The notes: a model not told the origin generated them from the letters alone. A stretch of DNA of 53,992 bases from a bacterium BMS3Abin06 (GCA_002897895.1 BDSY01000111.1:1-53992), one strand, 5' to 3'. Counted from the stretch's first letter, positions 26,273-35,333 are shown. Made by a program: numbers and translations.

Positions 26273-27124
26273 ATGCAGGACATGGAAGAATATGATGATG
26301 AAATAAATTTATTGGATTATATCAATGTGCTTAAAAAGCATTACGGGTTAATCTTCATAATTGTTGCAGTTTCTGTCCTGGCAACCGGCATCAGCTCTTT
26401 TCTTTCCCCCAGGATATATCAGGCAACGGCTGCCATCATACCTGCTGCCCAGTCAAGGGAGCAAAGCGGCATGGGTACGATTGCAGCTCAGTTTGGCATA
26501 TCTACGGCACCGGCATCAAATGTTTCTGAAATCGTAAGGTTACTCAAAAGCAATATTTTAATGGAAAGAGTGATTAAGAGATATAACCTTTTATCTGTTT
26601 TTTTCGAGAAGGAGGCTTTAAAAGAAATGCCGGATACCAATAAGACATGGAACGGCATCAGGTATTTAAAAAATGTTTTCAAGGTTACGCTTAATCAACA
26701 GGGAGGTATAATCGAACTTTCAGCAGAGTTTACAGATCCAAAGACTGCCGCTGATATACTGAACTACATATTAACGGAGCTTACGGATTATATGAGCAGT
26801 GAGGCCAGGAGAGTTGCCGACACAAATAAAAAATATCTTGAGTCGCTGATTGATAAAAATGCAGACCCGTTAATCGGGGAGAAAATCTATTCCCTTATTG
26901 CCAAACAGATAGAGACATCAATGATGGCGGAGGTTAAGGAGAATTTCGCCTTTAAAATACTTGACCCGCCAAAGGTGCCTGATAAAAAAATTAAACCAAA
27001 GATAAGGAAGAACATTATGCTTTCATTTGTTACATCCTTGTTTGCAGCGGTTTTAATAGCTTTTTTTATTGAGTATATCGGGAATATTAAAAAACGGGAA
27101 AACCTGAAGAAAAGTAAGGAGTAA
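26273..27124 (+). CDS. Wzz-like chain-length determinant (polysaccharide co-polymerase), no kinase domain
   Basis: 283 residues. The start EINLLDYINVLKKHYGLIFI leads into the first membrane helix (about 27-46), as in Wzz/PF02706 proteins; a periplasmic helical domain follows, then FKILDPPKVPDKKIKPKIRK, the Pro-rich motif before the second helix (about 243-262). There is no C-terminal Walker-containing BY-kinase, so it is a class 1-like co-polymerase. It is about 20 bp from the export protein gene. It should set chain length with the Wzy-like polymerase. Confidence 0.88.
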   Translation: MQDMEEYDDEINLLDYINVLKKHYGLIFIIVAVSVLATGISSFLSPRIYQATAAIIPAAQSREQSGMGTIAAQFGISTAPASNVSEIVRLLKSNILMERVIKRYNLLSVFFEKEALKEMPDTNKTWNGIRYLKNVFKVTLNQQGGIIELSAEFTDPKTAADILNYILTELTDYMSSEARRVADTNKKYLESLIDKNADPLIGEKIYSLIAKQIETSMMAEVKENFAFKILDPPKVPDKKIKPKIRKNIMLSFVTSLFAAVLIAFFIEYIGNIKKRENLKKSKE

Positions 27125-27143
27125 GGAGAGAGGGGAGAAGATT

Positions 27144-29972
27144 ATGCCGCGAACCATGCGCTGTTTATTTCTCATGACATTTTTGTTTATTACGTTTTAT
27201 ACACCAGGCATCACCTGTCTTGACAGTATTGCTTATGCACAGATTCAGGGTCCGACGGAGCCGGCAGATACATTGCCGGAATTATCTCCTGAACAGCACA
27301 CCGCCATAGAAGCTGGGATTAATAAAACAGGCGGGGGTTTAGCACCTGAAACCATAAAATCGCTAAAGAAGCGTCCAGAGATTAAAGGCATTAAGGAAAA
27401 AGAAGCTGGGGGAAAAGAGGAAGTGCTGAAGGAAACAGAGGAACCTCTTATAAAGGACAAGGGGCCGATGTCATTGTTCGATAGATACCGTTCTGTCGGG
27501 CCGTATCAGAGCATCTCTACCGATTTAAGGCCGTTTGGTTATGAATTTTTTTCAAAGGCCATTTCAAAACCCTTAACTCCCCTGAAAGATATCCCTGTTT
27601 CGCCGGATTATATTATAGGGCCGGGGGATGAAGTAAAAATACTCCTCTGGGGAAGGGTAAATGCCCAGTACAATCTTGTTGTTAATAAAGATGGTGAAAT
27701 AACAATCCCGCCTATCGGCCCTCTTCAGGTTGCCGGGATGCGTTTTGACGAGATGAGAAATTATCTTACGGATCAAACCAACAAGATCATCGGAGCCAAG
27801 ATAAACGTTACCCTCGGAGTGATGAAGAGCATCCAGGTCTTTGTGCTTGGCGAGGCAAAAAGCCCAGGCAGTTATGCGCTTGGCTCATTTTCAACAATAA
27901 CAAATGCCATTCTTGCCTCAGGAGGACCTACGGAAATAGGTTCCCTGCGCAATATACAGTTAAAGAGAAATGATAAGACTATTGTAGTAATGGACTTCTA
28001 CGACTTTCTGCTTAAAGGGGATAAAACCCAGGACAGGATACTTCAGTCAGGAGATGTGATCTTTATCCCTACAACAGGCCCGCTTGTCGGGATTGCCGGA
28101 AATGTCAAGAGACCCGCCATATATGAGCTTAAGAACAGGTATGATCTCATGAATCTCTTTAATATGGCAGGCGGCGTAACGCCGGGCGCTTACACACAGC
28201 AGATACAGGTAGAGAGGATACAGAAAAATGAGAGACAGATAGTGGTTGATATCAACGACAGGAATCTTACGAGGGCAAAGGATTTCATGCTCCAGGACGG
28301 TGATCTGGTCAAGGTATTCTCAATAGTCGACAGGGATGTAAACGTGGTATTTCTTAACGGCAATGTCAAACATCCCGGGAAATATGAATATAAAGCAGGC
28401 ATGAGGATTAAAGACCTGATAAAGGATACGACAGACCTGTTAAAGGAGACCTATTTTAAATATGCCCTGATTAAAAGACTCAGGCCGCCCGGACTTGAGA
28501 CAGAGTTAATACCTTTTAGTCCCGGCAGGCTTTTATTTGATAATGATGAAGCTGACAATATCAAACTGAAACCGCAGGATTCGATATATATCTTTTCCAT
28601 GTGGGTTTTTAAAGATAAACCGTCTGTAACAGTTGAGGGGGAAGTCAGGAAAAAAGGCACATTTGATCTCCCTGATAATTACAAAATCAGAGACGCTGTA
28701 CTTGAGGCCGGCGGACTCACTAAAGATGCCTCTCTTCAAAAAGGCGAGATATTCAGGGTAGATGAGAATGGAGGGGTTACCCAAGTCTATTTCAATGTCG
28801 GGCTTGCAATGACTGAAGACCCGAAGGAAAATCTGCTGCTTCAGGACAGAGACAGGATTGTAATCCATTCCCTCTGGGAAGAAAGATATAAGCAGACTGT
28901 ATCCATAGAAGGAGATATAAAGAATCCGGGTGAATACCCTCTTACCGAAGATATGCGTATCAGCGACCTGGTATTTACCGCAGGCAATATTCTTGAATCC
29001 TCTTATCTTAATGAAGCAGAGATATCTTCTCATACGATAGATAACGGGAAGAGAGCCGGAATAGATTACAGGACAATAAACCTCGGACTGGCCATGCAGA
29101 ATGATTCCTCACATAATCTGGTATTAAAGCCTTACGACAGGGTATTCATAAAACGCATACCGGAATGGCAGGAAAAAAGATTCATTGCCATATCAGGTGA
29201 AATTAACTTCCCGGGCCGATACATTATAAAAAAAGGCGAGAGATTGTCTACTCTTATCAATAGAGCAGGGGGTTATACAGACAGGGCATACTTAAGAGGA
29301 GCAGTATTTACAAGGGACAGGGTCAGGAAAATACAGCAAAGCAGCCTTGAGGAGATGATCGTAAGACTTGAAAGGGAATTGCTTGCTGAGGGATCGGTGC
29401 AGGTATCCGCGGCATTATCCGGAGAAGAAATAGAGGCAAAAAAAGTGGAATTGGAGCAGAAACAGAAATTTATTAAATCGCTCAGGAAACTTAAGGCAAC
29501 AGGAAGAATGTCGATAAGGCTTGCCCATCTCAGATTGTTAAAAAACAGTGACTATGATATTGAGCTTGAAGATGGAGACAGCCTCTTTATCCCGGTAAAG
29601 AACAGTGTGGTAAATGTGGTGGGCGCTGTAATGTCCCGGGGCAGCTTTGTTTATTCCGACAGGATTGATTATAAGGATTATATTAAAATGGCGGGTGGAT
29701 ATACAAAATATGCAGACGAAGATAATGTCTATGTTTTGAAAGTCGATGGTACTGCAATGAAGCTGTCAAAAGGTTTTTTTAACTGGAATAGTTCGAAATC
29801 CAGGTGGGAGCTTACTGCATTCGGTGAGGATATAAAAGAGATTGAACCGGGGGATTCAATCGTTGTGCCTGAAAAACTGGATCGTATTGCATGGTTAAGG
29901 GAGATCAAAGACATAACTCAGGTACTATACCAGATAGCAATAGCTGCCGGTGTGGCCATTGTAGTGTTTTAA
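27144..29972 (+). CDS. Large polysaccharide export protein with about seven SLBB repeats (Wza-related)
   Basis: 942 residues, far longer than Wza (about 380). An N-terminal signal segment (LFLMTFLFITFYTPGITCL) is followed by a linker and the polysaccharide export domain: SPDYIIGPGDEVKILLWG, then KDGEITIPPIGPLQVAG. Seven SLBB-like units then follow, each with a G-x-V/I-x-x-P/G-G core: VLGEAKSPGSY, GIAGNVKRPAIY, FLNGNVKHPGKY, VEGEVRKKGTF, IEGDIKNPGEY, ISGEINFPGRY and VVGAVMSRGSF. The C-terminus ends in a hydrophobic stretch (QIAIAAGVAIVVF). It should form the outer-membrane or periplasm-spanning export channel. No cysteine lipobox is obvious. Confidence 0.88.
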   Translation: MPRTMRCLFLMTFLFITFYTPGITCLDSIAYAQIQGPTEPADTLPELSPEQHTAIEAGINKTGGGLAPETIKSLKKRPEIKGIKEKEAGGKEEVLKETEEPLIKDKGPMSLFDRYRSVGPYQSISTDLRPFGYEFFSKAISKPLTPLKDIPVSPDYIIGPGDEVKILLWGRVNAQYNLVVNKDGEITIPPIGPLQVAGMRFDEMRNYLTDQTNKIIGAKINVTLGVMKSIQVFVLGEAKSPGSYALGSFSTITNAILASGGPTEIGSLRNIQLKRNDKTIVVMDFYDFLLKGDKTQDRILQSGDVIFIPTTGPLVGIAGNVKRPAIYELKNRYDLMNLFNMAGGVTPGAYTQQIQVERIQKNERQIVVDINDRNLTRAKDFMLQDGDLVKVFSIVDRDVNVVFLNGNVKHPGKYEYKAGMRIKDLIKDTTDLLKETYFKYALIKRLRPPGLETELIPFSPGRLLFDNDEADNIKLKPQDSIYIFSMWVFKDKPSVTVEGEVRKKGTFDLPDNYKIRDAVLEAGGLTKDASLQKGEIFRVDENGGVTQVYFNVGLAMTEDPKENLLLQDRDRIVIHSLWEERYKQTVSIEGDIKNPGEYPLTEDMRISDLVFTAGNILESSYLNEAEISSHTIDNGKRAGIDYRTINLGLAMQNDSSHNLVLKPYDRVFIKRIPEWQEKRFIAISGEINFPGRYIIKKGERLSTLINRAGGYTDRAYLRGAVFTRDRVRKIQQSSLEEMIVRLERELLAEGSVQVSAALSGEEIEAKKVELEQKQKFIKSLRKLKATGRMSIRLAHLRLLKNSDYDIELEDGDSLFIPVKNSVVNVVGAVMSRGSFVYSDRIDYKDYIKMAGGYTKYADEDNVYVLKVDGTAMKLSKGFFNWNSSKSRWELTAFGEDIKEIEPGDSIVVPEKLDRIAWLREIKDITQVLYQIAIAAGVAIVVF

Positions 29973-30077
29973 ACAGGGTGAAAAGTGCGCAGTATAACGG
30001 ATATTGAGACCTTAAGGTATACCATCTTGTGCATATAAATCGGCTATGGAAATATTTGAGGAAACAAGCAGGGGATA

Positions 30078-32168
30078 ATGTATTTCAGGAGGCATAGTGC
30101 CTGCCGCATACTGCTTTTTGCACTTTGCTTACTACTTTCCCCTTACTGCTTACTGCCTGCTGCGACACATGCGGCTGACGAGCCTTTCACATACCCTTCA
30201 AACCGGGGCGGCACAGGTCTCATGGAAATACCGACGGCAAGGGTTATAAATGAGGAGAGCTACCGGCTTGGTTTCAGTCAAATAAAACCTTACAGATATT
30301 ATTATGGGGTGATTAGCCCCGTGAAGGGATTTGAGATTGCCGGCAGGATAACTGAAGTGATCGGGGTCCCTGGTTTTGATCAATCTTATAGTAATTCTTA
30401 TGGTAGTTACAAAGACAAGGCATTTGATCTTAAATACCGGTTCTTTCACGAGGGCAAATATATGCCTGCCCTGGCAATCGGCTTCATGGACCCTCACGGT
30501 ACACGTATTTATTCATCCCAGTACATAGTTGCAAGCAGGCAGATATATCCTTTTGACTTTACGCTCGGATTCGGCAACGGCAGATTCGGCAAAACCCCCC
30601 TGCCGGAACAGGGCGAAGGCATAGAATTGGAGATGTTCAGCGATACGAAGAAGTGGCTCCGGGATTCACAGGTTTTCTGGGGTGTTCAGTTTGTCCCTTC
30701 CGACAAGTTCGCCTTAATGTTTGAATACAGCCCGATTAAATATCACGAACAAACCGGAGATCCTGCCCAGGACAAATATTTTAAAGGGCCTGTCCCCTCT
30801 AAATATAATCTCGGTCTTCGATATAAGCCTGCTAAATGGTCTGAATTTGATCTGACATATCAAAGAGGCAATGAAATCGGTTTTAATGTATCAATGGCAT
30901 TTGATATCGGCAAACCTCTTATCCCGATATACGATCCTCCTTACAAGGAAAATCAGGCTCGCAGAAAAAATCCCCTGTATGAAAGAATAACAACGGCATT
31001 ATATTATTCGGGTTTCAGTGATATATGGGTTGCTGCGAAAGGGGATGCGCTCTGGATAGAGGCAGAGAATGACAGATACTATTACAGCACAAAGGCAATC
31101 GGGGTGATCCTGAAGACAATTGTTGAAATGATACCCGAAAATATTGAAAAGATTTATATCACCCTCAAGGAAAACGGCATCCCGAAGATTGAATTTAACA
31201 CTATTAAATCAGATATAAATGATCTGTATGCCGGAAATCTCACTCTGAACGAATTTTATTATCTGGCCGGTATAGGGACCGATGTATCAAAGATAAGCGG
31301 TGTTCAGGGCAGATATAAAAAGAAATTCAAATACGGCATCAAACCCTCCCTTGAAACATTCCTGAATGACCCGTCGGGTTTTTTTAAATACAGATTCGGG
31401 CTCTCCGGATGGGCAAGTTACAACCCATGGAGCGGGGCAACGGTCTTTACCGGGCTTGAAGGGTATCCTCTGAATAATATTTCCACGGTTAACGAACCCC
31501 TCTCAATACCTGTAAGGAGTGACATTGTTTTATATAAAAAGGAAAAGGTAGGTATGGGAAGATTATTGTTTGACCAGATTCAGAAAACAGGGCATGAACT
31601 CTATGGAAAGATTTCCGCAGGATATCTGGAGGTTCAGTATGCAGGGCTTGACGCAGAGATTGCAAAGCCGTTTTTTGACGGGAGGATACTGTCAGGTCTC
31701 AGTGGAAGCATTGTGAAAAAAAGGGATCCGGATAACCCCTTTAAATTTAAAGCCGATGATGTGAAAGATTTCTATACCACCGCGTTCATAAATACACGAT
31801 TAAATATTCCTGAAATAGACATTGCAGTAGATGTGAAGGCCGGAAGATTTCTGGCAGGTGATAATGGGGCAAGATTCAGTGTATCGAAGTTCATAAACGG
31901 AGTGGTCTTGAAAGTATGGTATACCATTACCGATACATCCGATTTTACCGACGAATTCAATAAAGGATATAACGATAAAGGCTTCAGTGTTTCCATCCCC
32001 ATAAGATTGTTCACGGGCGCTGACTCAAAAACTGTTTTTCATTATTCGCTTACTCCATGGACACGGGACACTGGACAGGATATAGACCACTTTGGCACGC
32101 TCTTTGACTTTATCGGCAGAGATGTAAAAATTTTAATTGACAAGGAGAGAAAAATGCGGTATAGATAA
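30078..32168 (+). CDS. YjbH/GfcD-like outer-membrane exopolysaccharide protein
   Basis: 696 residues with a signal peptide (LLFALCLLLSPYCLLPAATH, cleavage near AADEP). The mature start PSNRGGTGLMEIPTARVINE is the signature of YjbH-domain (DUF940) proteins, a beta-barrel family required for exopolysaccharide or group 4 capsule secretion in enterobacteria. Many alternating strands (FEIAGRITEV, YNLGLRYKPAKWSEFDLTYQ) and a C-terminal barrel part (FSVSIPIRLFTGADSKTVFH) fit the family and its length. It follows the SLBB export gene and precedes the small YjbE-like gene. The signal-peptide DNA is unusual (see findings). Confidence 0.88.
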   Translation: MYFRRHSACRILLFALCLLLSPYCLLPAATHAADEPFTYPSNRGGTGLMEIPTARVINEESYRLGFSQIKPYRYYYGVISPVKGFEIAGRITEVIGVPGFDQSYSNSYGSYKDKAFDLKYRFFHEGKYMPALAIGFMDPHGTRIYSSQYIVASRQIYPFDFTLGFGNGRFGKTPLPEQGEGIELEMFSDTKKWLRDSQVFWGVQFVPSDKFALMFEYSPIKYHEQTGDPAQDKYFKGPVPSKYNLGLRYKPAKWSEFDLTYQRGNEIGFNVSMAFDIGKPLIPIYDPPYKENQARRKNPLYERITTALYYSGFSDIWVAAKGDALWIEAENDRYYYSTKAIGVILKTIVEMIPENIEKIYITLKENGIPKIEFNTIKSDINDLYAGNLTLNEFYYLAGIGTDVSKISGVQGRYKKKFKYGIKPSLETFLNDPSGFFKYRFGLSGWASYNPWSGATVFTGLEGYPLNNISTVNEPLSIPVRSDIVLYKKEKVGMGRLLFDQIQKTGHELYGKISAGYLEVQYAGLDAEIAKPFFDGRILSGLSGSIVKKRDPDNPFKFKADDVKDFYTTAFINTRLNIPEIDIAVDVKAGRFLAGDNGARFSVSKFINGVVLKVWYTITDTSDFTDEFNKGYNDKGFSVSIPIRLFTGADSKTVFHYSLTPWTRDTGQDIDHFGTLFDFIGRDVKILIDKERKMRYR

Positions 32169-32196
32169 CATTAGATCGCAATTTATAAAAATAAAT

Positions 32197-32217
32197 TCCT
32201 CCTTACTACGGAGGAAA
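32197..32217 (+). promoter_or_regulatory. Hairpin that covers a Shine-Dalgarno sequence
   Basis: TTCCTCC (32197-32203) and GGAGGAA (32211-32217) form a perfect 7-bp stem with a TTACTAC loop. The right arm is the ideal ribosome binding site for the ATG at 32220. A second SD-ATG pair (GAGGAGG then ATG 32238) follows in frame. The hairpin would hide the first SD, so translation of the YjbE-like gene may be controlled here or rely on the second start. Confidence 0.55.
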
Positions 32218-32237
32218 AAATGAAAAGAGGAGGAAAA

Positions 32238-32696
32238 ATGAAAAAACTGATCGCGCTAACGGCTGTTTTCTCGTTTCTTGCATTTAACATTGGTTTTGTA
32301 TCGCCATCATATGCTCAAACAGAAACAATAGCAGCAGAGGAAGTAGCAAAGGACCTGGCGCAAAGCGCAGGCGGGACTTATGTGGAGGGCTCAGCCGCCC
32401 CGGTTTTAACAGGCAATCAGGTAGCTTTGCCCATAATAGATGAAACAACCGGCAACGTCCTCGGGCATATAGTGGCAGAGCAGGAAAATCTTGTATCTGC
32501 TCTGAATGCAGCAGGATTAACAGATGTTGCAAATGCGCTGGCTGCTGCTGAAGCCGGTACTGCCGCAGGTGTTGCAACCGGAACAGGATTTGCCCTTGGA
32601 ACTACCGGGACCATAGCAGTAATAGCAGCCGGAGTAGCAGGGGTTGCCCTGGCTGTCAGCAGCGGCGGCGGCAGCACCACCACTGCGCATCACTAA
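32238..32696 (+). CDS. Small secreted protein, YjbE/GfcA-like
   Basis: 152 residues from ATG 32238 (GGAGG box just upstream); an in-frame ATG at 32220 would add six residues. A clear signal peptide (LIALTAVFSFLAFNIGFVSP, cleavage after SYA) is followed by an Ala/Val/Gly-rich body and a C-terminal hydrophobic segment IAVIAAGVAGVALAVSSGGG with a STTTAHH tail. The small size, the hydrophobic C-terminal stretch ending in GGG plus a Thr-rich tail, and position beside a YjbH homologue recall E. coli YjbE/GfcA, a small secreted protein of the yjbEFGH/gfc operons. Similarity is in layout, not proven in sequence. Confidence 0.6.
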   Translation: MKKLIALTAVFSFLAFNIGFVSPSYAQTETIAAEEVAKDLAQSAGGTYVEGSAAPVLTGNQVALPIIDETTGNVLGHIVAEQENLVSALNAAGLTDVANALAAAEAGTAAGVATGTGFALGTTGTIAVIAAGVAGVALAVSSGGGSTTTAHH

Positions 32697-32713
32697 AATT
32701 GAATGTATCAAGT

Positions 32714-32761
32714 CTTATGGATTCCTGCTGAAGCCGGAGATCGCCGGCAGGAATCCATAAG
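32714..32761. repeat. Long inverted repeat, possible terminator or intergenic palindromic element
   Basis: CTTATGGATTCCTGC (32714-32728) is exactly complementary to GCAGGAATCCATAAG (32747-32761); an inner CCGG/CCGG pair extends the structure with a TGAAG bulge. It starts 18 bp after the YjbE-like stop. The stem is longer than most terminators and the downstream T-run (GATTTT) is weak, so it may be a REP-like mobile palindrome that also ends transcription. Confidence 0.6.
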
Positions 32762-32789
32762 CCATTGATTTTCCCGGATCAAACTTTTT

Positions 32790-33344
32790 ATGCATAGATT
32801 CCTCTCAATAATCCTTGTTTTTTCCATCAATTGTGTTCTCATATTCAACATCTGTGAGGCACATGCTGAAGATAACAGTAAATCTACGGATTTAATCCTT
32901 GATTCAGCGGAAAAATTCTTTATCTCCCTGGAAAACGGTGAATATGAAATCGTATGGAATTTATTGTCAAATAAATCCCATAAAACAATTATCAATGATG
33001 TTCATAAGGCTTTGGAAAAAATGAACAGGGATATTAATAAAGAAGATATTGCTGAAGATTTTAAGAGCGGGGGGGTAATGTTCAATAATTACTGGAGTTC
33101 TTTCCGCAGTACAATCGATATGGAAATGATATTGGAACATAGCCGGTGGAAAATGGGTTTTATTAAAAAACATAAAGCTGAAATAATTATCTCAAACAAA
33201 AAATCGGAACAGCCTGCACGATTGAGAATGTTGAAAGAAAATGAGGTATGGAAGGTTGGACTTGTTGAGACATTCTGGAATAGAAAGAGAATGAAATTTA
33301 TGCATTTTATTTCCAATTTATTCAATAAAGAACAGATTATCTGA
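32790..33344 (+). CDS. Small secreted protein, possibly NTF2/DUF4878-like
   Basis: 184 residues with a signal peptide (FLSIILVFSINCVLIFNICE, cleavage near AHA-ED). The mature start DSAEKFFISLENGEYEIVWN resembles the first helices of NTF2-like (DUF4878 or related) domains; the rest has alternating basic and acidic stretches with VWKVGLVETFW near the end, like the last beta strands of such folds. No lipobox. It lies between the YjbE-like gene and the PilZ fusion. No specific function is known. Confidence 0.65.
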   Translation: MHRFLSIILVFSINCVLIFNICEAHAEDNSKSTDLILDSAEKFFISLENGEYEIVWNLLSNKSHKTIINDVHKALEKMNRDINKEDIAEDFKSGGVMFNNYWSSFRSTIDMEMILEHSRWKMGFIKKHKAEIIISNKKSEQPARLRMLKENEVWKVGLVETFWNRKRMKFMHFISNLFNKEQII

Positions 33345-33513
33345 AATCCCCGCATATAATACCGGCCATAGATTATCAAAAATTGTTCCCTCCTGTTTTT
33401 TGCATTTTTAATCCTGCCCCATAATGCCATATAATAAATGCAGCTGCTCAGGCACAAAGTTTAAAGAAAATATAAGGGAAGTATTTTGTCCTTTTTTAAC
33501 ACGGGAAATTACA

Positions 33514-35217
33514 ATGCCATATGAAAAAAGAAAATTAAAGAGAATCGATATATTTCTTATTGCAGAATTTAAAGAGTTAAAAAAGGCGGCAGTGCATTCT
33601 GTCGGTATAACAAGAAATTTATCGTGCGAAGGCTTCAGCCTGGAGTCGCAAAGTTTTGGTTTCGGACGTGGAGAAATCCTGGAATTCAGATTAAAGCATC
33701 CTCAGGGTGATCTGTCTGTTACTGTTTTGGGAGAAGTTGTCTGGAAAAAGCAGGGCTGGTATAAATATGCAGCGGGAATAATGTTTCATGAGATTAATGA
33801 AGAGACTAAAAGTGAGATTTCGCGATTAATGTCCGCCCTCGATGATATGCCGCCGGATGAACCGGCTCCGGACAGCAAAGAGTCTGCCGCTGAAGCAACA
33901 GAAAGTAATGAAGAAGAGATAATGCCTGACCAGGTATCTGATTTCCGGGATACAGAAATTAAAAAAGATAAAGTGTCTCAGCCGGATACGGTTCAGGCGG
34001 CCCCTGATGATATTGCAGCACCGGGAAAAGACCGGGAAAAGAAAAGGCGGAGATATATCCCGATTGCAGCGATTCTATTTATTATTTTCGTGGTTACCTT
34101 TATTGTAATAATAAATATGTACAATAAGGGTCTTAAAAGTTTTAATCCAGCGGTCACGGAATCTGTAACCAATAAAGATATTGAGAGGAAACAGACCATG
34201 AGCGCTGATGACGGTCAAACCGGTGGGCAGACGTTTGAGGAACCGTTTGAACAATTGCAAGAACAGCCGGATCAGGAAAAAGAGAGTGTATTAACGGAAA
34301 AGGAGGAAACAGTAAACCCGGAGCAATCATCAGCGAAACAGGATACGACAGGGGATATGACGTCTGATCCGCCTTTTAAACCCGATCTGAAAAGTGAAGG
34401 CATCCTCCGGAGCCTGCCTGCTGTTGAGATTAAAGAAATAAAAAAGCCTGAACCGGATCCGAAAAAAGAAAAAATTCTGAAGGCCAGGCCGGCAGTTAAG
34501 GCTGAAAAGTCTTCCTGGAATGAAATTATTAAAAAGATAGCAAGACCCCAAAAAACCGGACCTGCTGCCAAGGCTGAAAAGACTGCCAAAGCTAAAGTAA
34601 GTGTAAAGAGTAAAAAGGTTGTTAAAATTGAAGCAGCAGTAAAAAGTGAAAAGCCCTCCAAAGCCGAAACAGCCCTTAAGTCTGAAGAAACGCTGAAGTC
34701 CGAAGTGCCTCCCAAAGCTGAAGTAATTGCAAAGCCTGAAGAGCTGCTGAAGACAGAACCGGTAGAAAAGGTAGAGAAGAGAGAAAAGCCTGAAAAAACC
34801 GGACCGGTTGTTAAGCCGCCGAAGTTTCCGAATATCGCATTAATTGTAAAACGTAAAAAGCCTCAAAAAATCAAGGATGGTTCTATCACGCAAAAAAGCA
34901 GCGTTGCTGCTGCAGTTCTATCTGAAAGATGGGAAAAGATTGGCAGCACAAAAAAAAGAATACCTTTGTTTATAGATACTGAAACTATTTCCTATCCATC
35001 TGAACATATTGTTAAATTTTCAATGAAAGCTTTGATCAATAAAAAAGAATTTATAGATTTACTTGAAATTGACTGTTCTCAAAATAAGCTTCGTATTGTA
35101 AAAGAACGTCCTGACTCCCCCCCGATCTTATCACCATATTCAACTGAATGGAGAGATATCATTCCTGGAAGCAGGCTTTTATATGAAGCTGTATGCTCGA
35201 GAAGAAACAGAAGTTAA
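33514..35217 (+). CDS. PilZ (c-di-GMP) - transmembrane - low-complexity linker - surface-adhesin E-like fusion
   Basis: 567 residues from ATG 33514 (GGGA upstream); an in-frame ATG at 33424 adds 30 residues and lacks a ribosome binding site. Residues about 1-110 form a PilZ domain with the RKLKR basic motif and NLSCEG (NxSxxG), both needed for c-di-GMP binding. An acidic linker leads to one membrane helix (IPIAAILFIIFVVTFIVIIN), then about 230 residues of Lys/Glu/Ala/Pro repeats resembling a TonB-type periplasm spacer, then a C-terminal domain (WEKIGSTKKRIPLFIDTETI, IDLLEIDCSQNKLRI, WRDIIPGSRLLYEAVC) like the surface-adhesin protein E family. It is thus predicted to bind c-di-GMP inside and act outside. 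Confidence 0.8.
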   Translation: MPYEKRKLKRIDIFLIAEFKELKKAAVHSVGITRNLSCEGFSLESQSFGFGRGEILEFRLKHPQGDLSVTVLGEVVWKKQGWYKYAAGIMFHEINEETKSEISRLMSALDDMPPDEPAPDSKESAAEATESNEEEIMPDQVSDFRDTEIKKDKVSQPDTVQAAPDDIAAPGKDREKKRRRYIPIAAILFIIFVVTFIVIINMYNKGLKSFNPAVTESVTNKDIERKQTMSADDGQTGGQTFEEPFEQLQEQPDQEKESVLTEKEETVNPEQSSAKQDTTGDMTSDPPFKPDLKSEGILRSLPAVEIKEIKKPEPDPKKEKILKARPAVKAEKSSWNEIIKKIARPQKTGPAAKAEKTAKAKVSVKSKKVVKIEAAVKSEKPSKAETALKSEETLKSEVPPKAEVIAKPEELLKTEPVEKVEKREKPEKTGPVVKPPKFPNIALIVKRKKPQKIKDGSITQKSSVAAAVLSERWEKIGSTKKRIPLFIDTETISYPSEHIVKFSMKALINKKEFIDLLEIDCSQNKLRIVKERPDSPPILSPYSTEWRDIIPGSRLLYEAVCSRRNRS

Positions 35218-35298
35218 CGGATGACAGGATTTGGCCATATAATCAAGAGCATTGGAAGCATTTCTCGATTTATCGTTTTTGCTGCGATGTATCAGGGT

Positions 35299-35333
35299 TT
35301 ATGATATAATAAGTATCGCTTATGATATAATAA
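35299..35333 (+). promoter_or_regulatory. Tandem extended -10 boxes upstream of the GH51-like gene
   Basis: TTATGATATAATAA is repeated exactly at 35299-35312 and 35320-35333, period 21 bp. Each copy has TGATATAAT, an extended -10 (TGnTATAAT). No good -35 is seen, as expected for extended -10 promoters. Two starts one or two helical turns apart are possible, about 120 nt before the gene at 35461. Confidence 0.6.

Noticed and set aside
32284-32711. Ala/Gly/Ser-rich minus-strand frames opposite the YjbE-like gene
   Set aside because: They are shadows caused by the Ala/Gly-rich coding sequence on the plus strand.
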